The position numbers were made by a program, and so were the translations under genes. The notes under the pieces are model-generated. The model did no database searches. It was not told where the DNA came from and saw nothing but the letters and a program-made list of their open reading frames with translations. Of a stretch of DNA of 64,000 nt, positions 22,101 to 33,719 are shown piece after piece; position 1 is the first letter of the stretch; each line of letters opens with the position of its first letter. The stretch comes from Berberis thunbergii. Taxonomy: Eukaryota > Streptophyta > Magnoliopsida > Ranunculales > Berberidaceae. The stretch covers positions 62,001 to 126,000 of the forward strand of contig QNQO01008307.1 in the NCBI GenBank assembly GCA_003290165.1, in the 5' to 3' direction.

Positions 22101-25100
22101 CGATTACACCAATTTTAGGCGCCTAGGGTAGACCAAGTGGTGAGTTCATGAAATGCCTGCCTAGTGTGCGCTAGCGGCGCCCAAGACTACGCAGATCCCG
22201 CGAACAATTGTTTTAACTTACCACATATTAATAGGTTTAAAGGAGTTAATTTTATTCTCGAGATTGATAAATTTTAGATGGAAGACCAACTTTACCAATT
22301 GGTGTTATCATTTGCATTCAACCTTTTTCATGAAAATCTATTCTACCTTCACCTCAAATTGTACGAAGCATTCCTCTGCCCCTTTGAAAGTAGAGTTCAT
22401 CCAAAGGTTTCTTTCTAAAAAATATATTTGTTTAAGGCATTGACTTCCCATCTCTAAGCCACATAGTAGCAAAATGGTTTTCCTAGAATTAAAGATGATG
22501 GTTTTGGTTATCTTGGAAGTGTCCTGAAGTCCAAACTAATCAACCATGATCGTGAAGGATGATTGTGACTAGAATGCTCGTTGTTGGTATTGAAGAGGGA
22601 TCCCAAATCTTCTGGGCTGGTCTGTTCATGGCGGGGGATTGAATTGTAGCAGGGACTAGAGTTGAAGAAAGAGGTGATTTTGTGGTGGATGGATATGGAC
22701 TCTCTAGTAAAGTGGTGGATGGGGAGTGTATTTTTTTTAATAAGTCAAAATTTTATTGAGAAAAGCTAGTTAGTACACAAATGACAACCATCTAATCCTT
22801 AGGCTCCAACATTTCTTTGAAAGGCGGAAGCTGGGATGCTCAAATCCAAATAAGTAGTACCTCCACTACCCATCCTTCCCAAGTCAAAGCTTTATTACCA
22901 AGAATCATGTTATTCGTTTGTTTCCACATTATTGATTCCTTTCTATCCGCAATATCCAGCTCAACACAAAAGTACCTTCTACAAGACCATCCCTTGTGTA
23001 GTATAATGCATAGTAAGTCTTCCAACATGCATGGGAGAGTAGTTTTCAGCTATTAGATTAGGTAAGTGGGGTTTTGGTGGAGATGATGGCAACTCAGTTG
23101 CTGCTTTCAATATATTTAATTGGTGACATCTAGCCTTAATGCTACGGTGCAAACCCTTATTGGCTTCAAAAGTGGTTTTTTGGAGTGGTTTGTTGGCAAA
23201 ACCAATTTCAATTGATGTAATCACTGTCTATAAGGATCTCCTCGAAATCATTATCAATGTAGTTCCCAATAGCATGGAAAACATTAATCTATAAAGCACC
23301 AGAGGTTTTAACAAATCCTAAATATAGTTCAAACAAAACTAAATAAACCGGTTTACAATTGTGGCTTCCGACCTTATTTCAAGATCAAAATACCTAATTC
23401 TAGGACTTGACTTTAATCACCCAAAACAAATGTATTTCCTAAAGTCTATCTAAATATTTGTTGAAGTCAAAATACTCCAGAGAAATATTTGTTGGTACAT
23501 GTGGTTTCCACCGTTATGTTACAAATAAATGCATTGATTGCTCATCATATTTCTTATTTTTACTTTTTTTATTTCTATGAAAAGGTACATATTTTTCATT
23601 GAGAATGAGAGAGAAAATAAAATGTATACTTGAAAAGATGAGCCATTCAAGGAGCCCCCAAGACAACCCAAGACCCCTTTTATACCCTACCCATGCCCCC
23701 TTGTAAAACCTACTTCTCTACCAACATAAACTAATAAATGAACCTCAAACCACATCCATCCCTACAATCACCCTACACTCTATCTGAAACTTGGAGGTTT
23801 GGACCTGTCCTATGTTTTTCTTTTGCCACCCTTCAATGCCCCATGAAGAGATCCCTTATCTAGATCTACAAAGCTATTTCCCACTCCTTTTGAAACTTCC
23901 TTTGATCCATACTTATTCAATTTGGTCCACCCTATTTTTTCCCCTCCCGAAGAGGTCAAGAATGATGGCAATGATCCCAAAAGATTCTCTAAAAAATTGA
24001 ACATGTAAGTTTCTCCTAATGTCAAGAATGGTGTTGTTGATCCCAAAGGATTATCAAAAGATTAAACATCATAGATCAAACAACTAGAAACACATATTAT
24101 AGATGAAAATGTTACATATGAAACTTCTATGTAATCAATTTTCTCTTGGTGAATATTTTAATCACAATGGACAAATAATTCTTTTTTAAGAAATAAATAA
24201 TATGCCATCAACCAAAACAAAAACGTGAAAAACAATTTGTTTTAGATATGCCGAGGCTCATGGAAACCAATGAAGAATTGTGTAGTGTTAACAATTCTGA
24301 AAGAAATAAAAACAAAGAACACAAAAGATAGGGGAATGCCATACTAATCAAATAATTTCACACAGTGTTGTCTTGACCCTTAGATTTGTACCTTTATGAT
24401 TTTCTAATAGTTATGTTTTTCTTCTAGGCTCGAAATTCTGGTATGTGTTTGACTCAAAATAATAATAGTATAAAAAACAAAAATAAAAAATAAAAAATTA
24501 CTAAGATGTCTCTATTGAAATCATCACTATTTATGGAAATTTGTGTCAAGGGTGTTGATGTTTTTCTTCTATTATTTTGTGCTTCCCTTTTCTAGAGTGC
24601 AATACTCAAATCTTTTATTCAATTCTCATATCATGCAAAAAATGAGTCATTTAAAGCTTTTTGCTTTCGTATAAGGGCTGTAAATCTTGTGTAATTTAAT
24701 TATGTTATATTTCATTTTCCATAGCCATTAGGGGTGTTCTGGTTGGATGTCTGTCTTGTGTTATCGTGTCTCATTGAATACATATTTCCTTTTCCAATAT
24801 CACTAATTGCTTTTACAGTGCTTCTTTGACACCCCAGGTCTCATGCTAAATAGGAGTGGAAATCCTCGCAAAACTGATGTTAGAACTCGCGTGGAAAGTG
24901 CTTGGAGCTCAGTCGATCTGTATGATGTGCTTATAGTTATCTTTGATGTCAATAGGCATATAACATCGTAAGTGATTAATTTATAGAACCTTTTGATTTT
25001 GTGATTGTATTCCCTTATTTTTTCACTTAGTGTGCTTTCTTTAAAATAGCTGTCCCATTTGAGCCTTTTTTTGCCGACACTTGTTTAAAAAACACGAATT

Positions 25101-28100
25101 TGATGTTACTTTTTGGTGTTCTTTACCCTCCCTCTCCATTTGACAAATTTTCACAAAACACAAAATAGTACAACTTCTACAAACCAACCAAGTTGCTTCC
25201 AACAAATATGCTTATTTAGATATTATGTCAGTATTACAAATTTTCTATAGATTCTTTTGGTTTAAGAGTGTTTCTTGATGCTAAAAGTTGGCAAAAGCTT
25301 CAATCGTTCAATCAACACAAAATTAAAAAAAAATGGGAGAAAAAAATTGTTGAACCCTAGCTAAATGTTTAATTCCTCAAAACAAACTGCGATTGCAAAG
25401 ATAACCTTTATACTTTATTCGTAAAAAAGTTATACCTACCCCAAAAAGCTAAGTAGAGACAAAATAAATTGTAAACCTAATAAGTTTATGAAAATAAAAG
25501 GAAAAAAGTTATTATGCCGGTATAGGCTCGTCCGTGAACTTGGTGCAATGGGCTTCAACCGTGGCATAAGTTGTTGTGCAATGGGGAGTCCATGAAGCTA
25601 TTGTGTCCTCTTTTTTCTAGGGGTGGGCAAGGTTTGGTATGGCGGTCATAATCATTCAGGATGGTTTAATTTTACGGAGTTTTTGAAGTTGGTATTGTCC
25701 TAGTAAATACTGGGACGAGACGGTACCAATTCAGTGCCGCAGCGATTGTCCATTTCCACTCCACTAGTCTGTGAGCTGCAGACATCCAAAAAGGCATCCA
25801 CCAAAATTTTACATAGACACATATTAATAAGAAAAATAAGGAAGTGCTTGTAAATTATCCCTTTATTATTATTATGATTCAATTTTATTATTATTTTATT
25901 ATTATGAAAGAAATAAAAGGAACGCGAAACTTTGCGAAGATTAACATTTAAGAAGTTATGGAATAGGTTTATCGAGCACCATATTTCACACTAAAGCCCA
26001 TAGGATCAATCTTCATGTTCCATAGAATGCTACAGTTCTACTTTTCCCCTCAATTTTTTTGCTGTTCCTGTCCTTCCAAGTCAACCAGATAACTATCCAA
26101 TGGAGTATATCTGAGAATCAGTCACATTGGGGGGAAATAGATCTAGAATCCATTGCTTGAACTAGGAAGAGCCATTTTGTTTCACTTGCAATAACAGCTC
26201 AAAGAGAAGTGGCAAAAGGACATAGAAGGAAGAGCTGAGGGATGAATTCATAGTCAACTTTAGAAAGGGTACAACTGTTCGTAATTGGGAGAGCTCGCTT
26301 TGTTAAGTTATCCAAGGGGAGAATTTTACCATGAATCCACAAAAATGAAGTTTGGCGAGGAGCTTGCTCCAAAAGAAGCTATCAGAAAATGGAATTGGCA
26401 ATTGACTTTGGGTAGAGGTGGTATTGGTTGTGGAATCCAAACAAGGCTTTTCATAGAAGTCTTTAACTGAGAAAGAATTTGATTTATGGTTCCAGCTCCA
26501 TTTGTATTAACCATCATCAGTATTTTGTGCCAAGAAGGTTGAGAAGATCATGTTGTTCGCGTCAGAGTCTCTAAGGCCTATCTAGGAGCTAAGTCCTAAT
26601 TTACAAATGTCTGTTTGAGAGATAAAGTCTGTGATAGGCCCTTTTTCTTTCTGTGGATTTTTATGACAATATCAAGTAGGGGCTGGGAAGAGATTTATTT
26701 GTCTCTCCAGAGGTCAATTCTAGCTCCAATCCCCACTTGGAAGTTACCATGCAACTCAAAGCTATGCACAATGTTCATGGCTGATTTCCATAGAGAGCAT
26801 AACCATAGGGAAACTCAATACCTTTCGGAACCACCCATGACCTTCCAATCCATACTTTTCTTGAATGGCAATCCTCCACAGGGCCTTCTCTTCTTTACCA
26901 AATCTCCAAAGGAAAGCTTTGTTTGTATGTTTAACCTCATGTTCTGCTTAGACCTCTTTGCGCTCTCGGAAGGAAAACAATGGACCAATTAATAAGATGG
27001 TATTTGTGCCCAGTTGAGGAACTGCCCCAAAGAAAATTTTTGGTCTCTCTTTCGGAACTGTTTTTTGGTTATTGCAATGACTAAACCTTAAACCTGAAAG
27101 TTCTAGAAAAATTAATGGGAAATAAATATCAAATAATTTTTCACATATAAGCACATGATTTAGGCAGAAGGTTTTGTGTAAGTTCTTATTAGTTATTATA
27201 ACTCTAGCCATAGTTATCAATATCTTACGATATGCATGATACAATATATGTCACACAAGTCTTATCAATGGAAGTTTTTTGGGACTTCCTTACTTGAATA
27301 AGTCGTATTTCATGTCTTTTATTTACTTTATTAAATATATACTTTTAGACCTATATATTGATTTTTGCACCATAGTTTATGATACACGATACGTTATGAT
27401 ACAAATATCTTAAATTTAGATTTCCAATACACGATACAATAAAAGTTTTATAAAGTGTGCTTCTGGTGTTTGAATTCCCAAATTTATCCCTTTTTTGTAT
27501 TTATTTATTATTATTTTTTTTCCTTTTCTAGAAGTGTGCTCTGGCGTTTGAATTCTTGAATTTATCCCCTTTTTGTGTTTTTCCCCCTTTTCTCTTGGAG
27601 CTTCATTAATACGAAAGAGATGCTCTCAGCGATATGTTAGACAGATCACTTGGTTTGTATCTTTCATGGTTGAAAAGGCTTTTAATATTATAAATCTCTT
27701 TACCTAGACCTGTTAATTCCTGTATTCGTATAGGTCAGATACTAGGGTTACCAGACTGATTAAGCACATGGGGGCAGAAAAACACCCTAAGCAAAAACGA
27801 GTGTTGTGCATGAATAAGGTTGATCTCATTGAAGACAAAAAAGACTTATTGAAGGTTGCTGAGACATTTGCAGAGCTTCCTGGATATGAGAGGTTTTTAC
27901 TCAGTCTCTCCTCCCCCGGCCCCCTGTTTATATTTTTGGTGGATACTTAATGTCTTGCTGATTTTGAATTTGTAGATACTTCATGATCTCGGGTCTCAAA
28001 GGTTCAGGAGTGAAAGACCTGACTCAGTATTTAATGGAGCAGGTACTTGAAATCTTTGCTTGTATGGATAACAATTGACAACAGCCCGTGATTTATTTCT

Positions 28101-31100
28101 CCGATTTAAGAAGCTTTGTTTGTCTTTCGCATAGTGGAAGTTATCATTTTATGTAGGAAAAGCAGAAGGAAGTTTAGCATTAATGATCTATATTACATAA
28201 CTCGTTTACTATAAGTACTAATATTCAGATTGTTTCTCGATGACCCATATGATTGTCTTCTGCTTAAAGCCAAAAAATGCCTTTTGCTTGCAATAATAAT
28301 TCATATTCAATACTGTCTTCTTAGTATAATCCATTATTATAGGTTTCTTGTACTTTGCTGGAAAAGTAGCTTTAGACTGAGGACTTACATGAGTTATTTA
28401 TGTAAAACAATACAGTATGGGATGAGATCATGTAGCACTCAACAAACACTAGAGTTCAGAAAAACTTATCTGATTGGGAAAGGTTGCTAGATGTGTTTTC
28501 TGCTACACAAGAAATCCATTTTGCTTGTTGTCCATCTATTGGATACTGACGTCACTGAAAATCCTATATAATCTCTTCTCCATTGCATTTTATATAATCT
28601 ATTCTCCATCATCATTTTTTAATTGCATAGGTATAAAGCTCTTCATTGTTGCTTGCTTAACAAATATTTCTTACATTTCGTAGCTATGTCTTCTGTAAAA
28701 GGCAAATGTTTATCATCTTAACCTTGTACTATTTCATAGTATCCTTGTTACTATGAATATATGACCACTTATCAAATGAACAAAAAAAACAACTCAAAAC
28801 TATCCCTTCAAAGAGTGATATTTGCTACTCTCTGCTTTATATACCTTCCATACTACGAGCAGGGGCGGATCTACCCTTTGGTTAAGGGGGTCAGTTGCCC
28901 CCCTTATCTTTTTGAAAATTTTCACTAAATTATTTATATTTTTATATTGCCCCCCTTTAAAAGTTTAGGTTGCCCCCTTGTATACAGTCTTGACTTCCGA
29001 CTCAACTAAAAATTAAATTATGGGTTATTTTAAAAGTTTAGGTTGCCCCCTTTGTATACAATATATGTTACCGATATGTTCGCGTTTCAGTATCTAGTAT
29101 AGGCAACTGCTACGAAAAAATGGAGGAGGAGGTGGTTTGGGGTTAATTCAGAGAGAGAGAGAGGGAAGGGAAGTGGCGATTGGGGTTGATCTCTTTGGCA
29201 AAGCTGAGTGAATTGGGAGTGAAAGAGGAGTGAGATGAGCGGCGGAGTTGAGAGATTACAAAGTGAGAGAGGGTTTGTGAGGGAGAGAAAAGAGGAGAAG
29301 TAGAAGAGGAGAGAGTTTGCTAGGAGTTAAAAAATAATAATCTTCGTTCGGTTCAAAAAACCACGTCAGTGGTAAGTTAGTCTTTTCAAACTTTTTTTTT
29401 GCCCCCCTTTGTCTGCGATCCTAGCTCCGCCCCTGACTACGAGTCTATTACAGAAATTATCCAATCGAATCTTAAAGACTCAAAATTGATTCCTCTAAGG
29501 GTGATATTGTCTACTCCCTGCTTTATACACTACTCCCTTCCAATGAAAAAAAAAGGATACTCATGTTTTGCTCTGAAAACTATATATTTTTCCTCATCCC
29601 ATTTCATATGGCATTCTTGCCAGTGGTCACCTATCCTCTATCACTATCGTCTCTTGAACAATTAATGACACTTCATTGCTACCATAACCCATGTTATCGA
29701 ATCAAGAATAATAGACGATTAACCCCCAATTAATTGCTTTTCAATAGTAGAGCATTATGGTTTCTGAATTAATCGTTTGAACCATCTCAGGCCAAGTAAT
29801 CTGTGATTTCTAGCTGAGTTACCACTTAATTGCTTCTGAACGAATAGATAGTTTTTTTTTTTTTTGCCCCAATTCCATGCCTTTTGTGGCATCTAGCCAA
29901 GGTTTTGGTCAACCAGGTCTTGGCTTAATAAGTTGAGGCTGGGGTAGACAAATTTTTCTTCTCTCCTAAGGCTCAAGTTGAATGCCCAAGTGGGGCTGGG
30001 TCCATCATCTACCATGGATGCTTGGGCCTGAAAGTCGGTAAAACCTATCAAAGAAATGGATCCAGAGAGGAGCCAACAAGTGAATTAGTATGAGTTGAAG
30101 GCAAGGATGAATACATTTGTAGGGGGATGCTGCATAGTTGGTAAGTGTGGGGAAGTGGTTGGGTCTCAAGATCAAAGGGAACATGCATAAATGTGTTTCT
30201 AGTTCCAGGAAGCTATTTCCTTGTTCTCTTTGAATCAAATATGGATGGTGATGAGGACCTGGTTCTCGCTTCAAGGGGTGGAAAAGGAATGAATATGTAG
30301 TGGATAGTCATTTAAAGGGGAGGGGAGTGGAACAATATGCAGTTTCTTTGTATTATCTTAGAAGGTTTTCCTTGGGATCCATTTAATCAATAAAGGTCAT
30401 TGTAATCGTTTATTTTATTTTATTTTTTACTTCAGGGAAATATTAACTTAAAAACTTATTTTGGGTAAATTGGCAGCTAACCAACAGAATTGTCCCATTC
30501 ACTACTTGCTCCTAAGCCAATCTGTGACTGAATTTTCGATTTAACTACTCAGCATAAGCATATGCCGTACAATTCCATCCTCTTGATCTATAGGTTTTAA
30601 TTCATTCAACTAGCTTAGGTCAACTGATGATGGTTGATTCCTCACTATCCTCCAGCTTAACTTAATCCAGCTAACTATGTTCTTTAATCAATGATTAATC
30701 ATCAACTAATTCCCGATTAATCATCAACTAATCCCCGATTAATCTCTTCTTGTTAGTAGAGATTTATGATTTTTTAATTAATTGTTTGAATAATCTCTGG
30801 CCCGATTAATCAGCGAGAATTGGTGGTTTTTTGCCGAGTCATCGATTAATCTCTTTCGAAGCTCACAAGAAAAAAATTTAATGTTGGTGTTTTAAGTTTT
30901 GCCCTAATCTCATCATACTCTACCATAGGGCAATACCAAGAATGTGTGAAGCGGCTAGAAAGAGACAAAAATCAAAGAAAATATATGAAAAAGACCTAAG
31001 AGAAAAAAGAAAAACGATAAAAGGAAAATAACAACCAAAACTAATGAATTTGGAAAACTGCACCGTTATCCTCCGACTTAACTTAATCCATCCAAAAGGC

Positions 31101-32535
31101 CTGCTAATTCCAGTTGAAAGTTTGTTAAACTAGCTTGGTTCTCTTTACATGGTTACAATATATTGATATTTCATGGCATGTTTATATTCTGGAGATTGGA
31201 TTTATAATGTAAGCGGGCCTATTTAATAACAACCCCTTATACCTAGGCATTTTGGTTTCCAATTAGGTTTAAGGTTAGGTTTGGTTGCGATAGAAGTTAG
31301 GTCAATTATAAATAAGGCGTAGATTGTTCATTGTTAACAGTTGATTGGAGAAGGATTATTTATTTTGTTTTTTGTTTTTTCGTAGATTTATTTCTTTAAA
31401 AAAATTATTCTTGTTTATTTGCAATTTTAATTCTGTCAATTTTAGTATTCCTTTCCTGGTCATCTTTGTTGTCTGAGATTGCATTTCTCCCTGTCTGTAG
31501 GCAGTCAAGAGACCCTGGGATGAAGATTCCATGATTATGACAGAAGATGTTATGAAAAATATAGCAATAGAAGTTGTTCGTGAAAAGATGTTGCACCATA
31601 TTCATCAGGTTGGGTTACATTTTCTCCATATTGCATATATGATATGTCCGGAGAACTTACATTGGGTTACACATTCTTTTTTTCAGGAAATTCCATATAC
31701 TCTGGATCAAAGGCTAATCGGTTGGCAGGAGTTGAGAGACGGTTCTCTTAGAATTGAGCAGCACTTTATTACTCAAAAACAAACCCAGCGCAAGATACTA
31801 GTGGGAAAGAATGGCTCTAAAATTGGGTAATTTATCTCAGTTTCTTGTTGGTTACATCCATCTTCTGCTGTGTCTTACTGTTAGTGGTTTGTTTTTATGA
31901 CATCCCACCAGAGATAATGGATGTCACTTGTTCATTGTGTTCTATCTGTCAACAGTCAAAGTTGGTGGAATGATGGTTCCAAATATCCCAGCATATCCCT
32001 GATATATCGAGATATTTATCCATTTTTTGAAGTGAAGATATTCAAAATATCCATGATACATCTGAATAGATCCCGATATTAGACGACAAACATCTGTCAT
32101 ATCTTTTCCTTTTTCCAGGGCCGATATATACTACCAATAACAACATTTTGAACCATGAGTCGAATCAGACTAGATGTCTATATGCACATCACTTGATCCA
32201 GTTCACCAGCTTAACTAGATTATCCCAAACATCTTACCATGTGCAGTGTTCTGGAAGATCTAGAAGAATGAACCATAGTATTATTATCCCAGATCACCTA
32301 AACGTATTGGTTATTAGATGTAGAGATATTTGCTATGTACTAGGAGCAATCAGTCACTTGAATAACTCGTCATGCAGGTTTTTCAGTATAAATTATCTAT
32401 GTTGCATTGGAATCTGATACAGGTGCCAAATTTTGTTGCAAAAACAGGAGAATAGGAATGGATGCGAACGAGGAGCTAAGGTCAATCTTCAAGAGAGATG
32501 TGCATCTCATCCTCAAAGTCAAGGTCTCCAGTTGA
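13157..32535 (+). CDS. ERG: ERG: Era-like mitochondrial GTPase, 8 exons
   Basis: Exons: 13157-13660, 15343-15432, 24819-24967, 27734-27892, 27976-28042, 31501-31608, 31687-31826, 32448-32535. All junctions are GT-AG and in frame; 1,305 coding bases give 434 residues, close to known plant ERG. The N-terminus is basic and serine-rich, consistent with a mitochondrial presequence, followed by an acidic linker. G motifs: G1 GAPNAGKS (155-162), G2 within TNTTTHEVLG, G3 DTPG (202-205), G4 NKVD (275-278), G5 SGLKG in exon 5. Exons 7-8 encode the KH RNA-binding domain (RKILVGKNGSKIGRIG). Era-type GTPases bind small-subunit rRNA and help ribosome assembly; plant ERG is assigned to mitochondria and linked to seed development. 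The introns are 1682, 9386, 2766, 83, 3458, 78 and 621 bp; the long ones are full of transposon remnants. No lesion was seen in the coding sequence. Confidence 0.95.
13661..15342 (+). other. ERG intron 1, no recognised element
   Basis: Phase-0 intron with donor CTG|GTTTGT and acceptor GTTAG|GTGGG. The 1.7 kb is AT-rich and unassigned. A short open frame at 13797-13982 has no recognisable homology. An AAGCTT-containing stretch near 13990-14070 is locally self-complementary but not clearly a transposon. Confidence 0.5.
15433..17140 (+). other. Start of ERG intron 2, degenerate repeats
   Basis: No gene. Bases 15690-16640 carry weakly paired motifs (AAGGCTCCTTAA near 15747 and AAGGAGGCTTTAAGGAG near 16617; GACACG-rich stretches near 15890 and 16480-16560) that suggest a decayed TIR element, but termini and a target duplication could not be fixed. 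Confidence 0.3.
17149..17720 (+). mobile_element. L1-type LINE fragment, sense, zf-RVT region
   Basis: Translation gives the reverse-transcriptase zinc-binding (zf-RVT) region that follows the RT domain in plant L1 elements: STKLYYKFL, RVWIANVPPKISLRLW, then after a frame change CATEPIRVYHLFLSCQVVARLW. Further decayed segments (TIVWIFGEE) follow. The order and spacing match the plant LINE ORF2 C-terminus. At least two frameshifts, stops and no 5' part make it a dead 5'-truncated copy inside ERG intron 2. Confidence 0.8.
17844..17931. repeat. 44 bp tandem duplication
   Basis: Two adjacent 44 bp copies (17844-17887 and 17888-17931) differ at only one or two positions, so the duplication is recent relative to the surrounding intron. 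Confidence 0.9.
18165..18400 (-). repeat. LTR copy 1 of the intron-2 array
   Basis: Contains GAAACTTGTATTGACAAAG, the CTACTTGGGCT block and a CCCAATTATTTAAAGAAT block found in order in copies 2 and 3. It is followed by a polypurine tract in reverse complement (CATCCTCCCCCA). Confidence 0.6.
19036..19399. mobile_element. Candidate MITE inside the LTR array
   Basis: The ends resemble an inverted pair (AGGGTGTGT at 19036, ACACATCCT ending 19399). Inner segments with GTGTTTGA near both ends and TTTTCC/GGAAAA blocks are also paired. A target duplication is not clear. It interrupts the gag-like scrap region of the first internal segment, so it would be younger than the array. Confidence 0.4.
19770..20000 (-). 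repeat. LTR copy 2 (shared middle LTR)
   Basis: Begins after GCTTTGATACCAAATT and contains CGAAACTTGTATTGCTTC, CAAAACTC, TTGTTGGGCTTTAAAATGG and AGTTGTTTAAAAAAT in the same order as copies 1 and 3. It has a PBS-like motif on its left and a pol-end-like motif on its right, so it serves both neighbouring internal regions. Confidence 0.6.
21228..21425 (-). repeat. LTR copy 3 of the intron-2 array
   Basis: Begins just after the antisense PBS-like motif near 21210 and contains AGAAACTTGTATTGAAAAAG, CTCAAAACTCTAATTAC, CTACTTGGGCTTTACC and GGCCCAATTATTTAAAT, matching copies 1 and 2 in order. It forms the outer 5' LTR of the minus-strand array. Confidence 0.6.
21832..22203. mobile_element. Candidate MITE with GCCTAGGCGCC-type ends
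   Basis: The left end (AGTCCCAGGTGCTAGG, then GCATGCCTAGGCA) pairs imperfectly with the right end (AGGCGCCTAGGG, GCGGCGCCCAAGACT). The interior is AT-rich and non-coding. Such CCTAGGCGCC-rich ends recur in many plant introns as short non-autonomous DNA elements. A target duplication was not resolved. Confidence 0.4.
22728..23300 (-). mobile_element. Retroposed fragment, antisense, probable L1 3' end
   Basis: On the minus strand the segment ends with CTCAATAAAATTTTGACTTA followed by an A-rich tail (22728-22740 as T-run). This is the usual look of a plant L1 3' end with its poly(A). The upstream minus-strand sequence is open only in short pieces and carries many stops. The LINE assignment is inferred from the tail and the presence of clear LINE pieces nearby. 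Confidence 0.4.
23301..24818 (+). other. End of ERG intron 2, unassigned
   Basis: No gene or clear repeat. AT-rich sequence ending with a pyrimidine-rich stretch and the acceptor TTTTACAG at 24818. Confidence 0.5.
25960..27110 (-). mobile_element. L1-type LINE ORF2 C-terminus, antisense
   Basis: Reading the minus strand from 27110 down gives, in the order expected for plant L1 ORF2: KIFFGAVPQLGT near 27030 (position of the xFLWGG motif), NKAFLWRFGKE (the KWLWRFG motif) near 26900, GNFQVGIGARIDLWRD (FxVGDGxxIxFWxD) near 26720, a zf-RVT-like stretch, and VIWLTWKDRNSKK (the IWxxRN motif) near 26080. Frameshifts and stops are frequent. It lies in ERG intron 3 in reverse orientation and is a different copy from the sense fragment at 17149. 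Confidence 0.8.
28790..29540. repeat. Diverged direct duplication flanking the small hAT
   Basis: The 65 bp before the hAT (AACTCAAAACTATCCC, TTTGCTACTCTCTGCTTTAT) recurs after it near 29470-29535 (GACTCAAAATTGATTCC, TGTCTACTCCCTGCTTTATA). The copies are clearly diverged, so the duplication predates the insertion. Confidence 0.6.
28860..29435. mobile_element. 576 bp non-autonomous hAT in ERG intron 5
   Basis: Terminal inverted repeats begin CAGGGGCGGA at both ends. A perfect 8 bp target duplication ACTACGAG lies at 28852-28859 and 29436-29443. The subterminal GTTGCCCCCC and GCCCCCC blocks resemble those of the 4.8 kb hAT at 4869. The interior is purine-rich (GAGAGA and GGAGGA runs, 29120-29320) and non-coding. 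It could be mobilised by a transposase of the 4869-9668 family. Confidence 0.9.
29700..30850. repeat. Paired GATTAAT repeats with a 22 bp tandem
   Basis: A block near 29710-29840 (ATTAATTGCTTTTCAATAGTAGAG, AATTAATCGTTTGAACCATCTC in parts) recurs in diverged form near 30715-30850. At 30693-30744 a 22 bp unit starting GATTAATCATCAACTAA is repeated twice plus a part (starts at 30693, 30715 and 30737). This is probably debris of a TIR element inside ERG intron 5. Confidence 0.5.
31827..32447 (+). other. ERG intron 7, GATATATC-rich debris
   Basis: No gene. Bases 31975-32125 repeat short forms of GATATATC / ATATCCC, as in decayed MITE ends. The acceptor is AAAAACAG at 32447. Confidence 0.4.
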
Positions 32536-33297
32536 GGTTGCTTCAGTGTAGTGATTGACTGATGGGTGTTTCCGTTAGTCCAGTTCATCTTGTCGCGTGG
32601 TAGTGTGCATTATACTGCAGGTGCGATATGCTCGAAGGGTCACAGACAAAGCACAGCTGGGTTGAAGTGTTGGTTATGTTTCTGCTACTTGTACGAATTG
32701 AGCATCTGATTTTGATAGTTTTGGTGACCCCCCCATTAATAAGAAGACCTTGGGACCCTCTTGATACAGAGATGTCCGATCACATGGTTCATATTCGCTG
32801 CCCTTATAAATGTATTACGAGTCTTTTAGGTTTAATTTCTTCATCTTAGCATATATTCCAATGAAGATTGGAATGTTCAAAAGTTTAAAGATTGTAGGAG
32901 TGACGAACGCATGCTATACCGATGTAACCTATAGAATGATTTGTAGCACTATTTTACGGCAGTACATCTCATCCTTTATTTATTTGTTTATTACTAATTT
33001 AATTATCAAATCTTTCACATAAATTTTGAAGAATGTTTTACGACGATAAGGTTTTTGTACTGTGGCTACAGGCTTTTGACTCTTGTACGATTGGAACTAT
33101 TGCTTAATATGCAGTTAAGCAGGTTTTGTGTTATGCATTTTATAAATACTAGTTGAATTACTTTGTATTTCTAATTCATTATTTCAGTTGGCCTTCATGT
33201 CATGAATTTTAGCTTCGAAATCTTTGAATGTCCATGTTTTATTGTTGACTACAGTGATGGAAAAGGCCGATATTCATCAGTAAACCAACAATGCCAA
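32536..33297 (+). other. ERG 3' UTR and downstream
   Basis: Follows the ERG stop (TGA 32533-32535). No canonical, well-placed AATAAA signal was identified. The open frames here are short and unconvincing. The region ends at the target duplication of the Ds-like element. Confidence 0.4.
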
Positions 33298-33580
33298 GGT
33301 GGGAATAGGGATGGCAATGGGGCGGATTTAAGCAAATCCATCCCCGCCCCGATGAAAATTGCGGGGATTAAAATCCGCCCCGCATATCCGTTTGGTATTA
33401 TTTTTCAAAACCGCCCCCGCCTCAGACGGATTTGCGGATATCCGCCCTGCCTCGATATCCGCATGAAAATTTCTTTCTACAGTATTACGATCATTTATGC
33501 ATTAAAAAAACATACAACAAATATAAAAAAAACATATAACAAATTTAAAAAAAAAACATACAACAAATTAAAAAAAAAAA

Positions 33581-33696
33581 TCAGATATCTGATTCTGAAT
33601 CTCTAATATAAACAAATTACAACAAATTAAAAAAAAAATCAGATATCTGATTCTGAATCTCTAATATAAACAAATTACAAAAAAAAAAAAAATCTA
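33581..33696. repeat. 58 bp tandem duplication
   Basis: TCAGATATCTGATTCTGAAT with its following 38 bp occurs at 33581 and again at 33639, separated by A-runs, inside the Ds-like element. Confidence 0.85.
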
Positions 33697-33719
33697 AAAT
33701 TACAACAAATTACCAAAAA

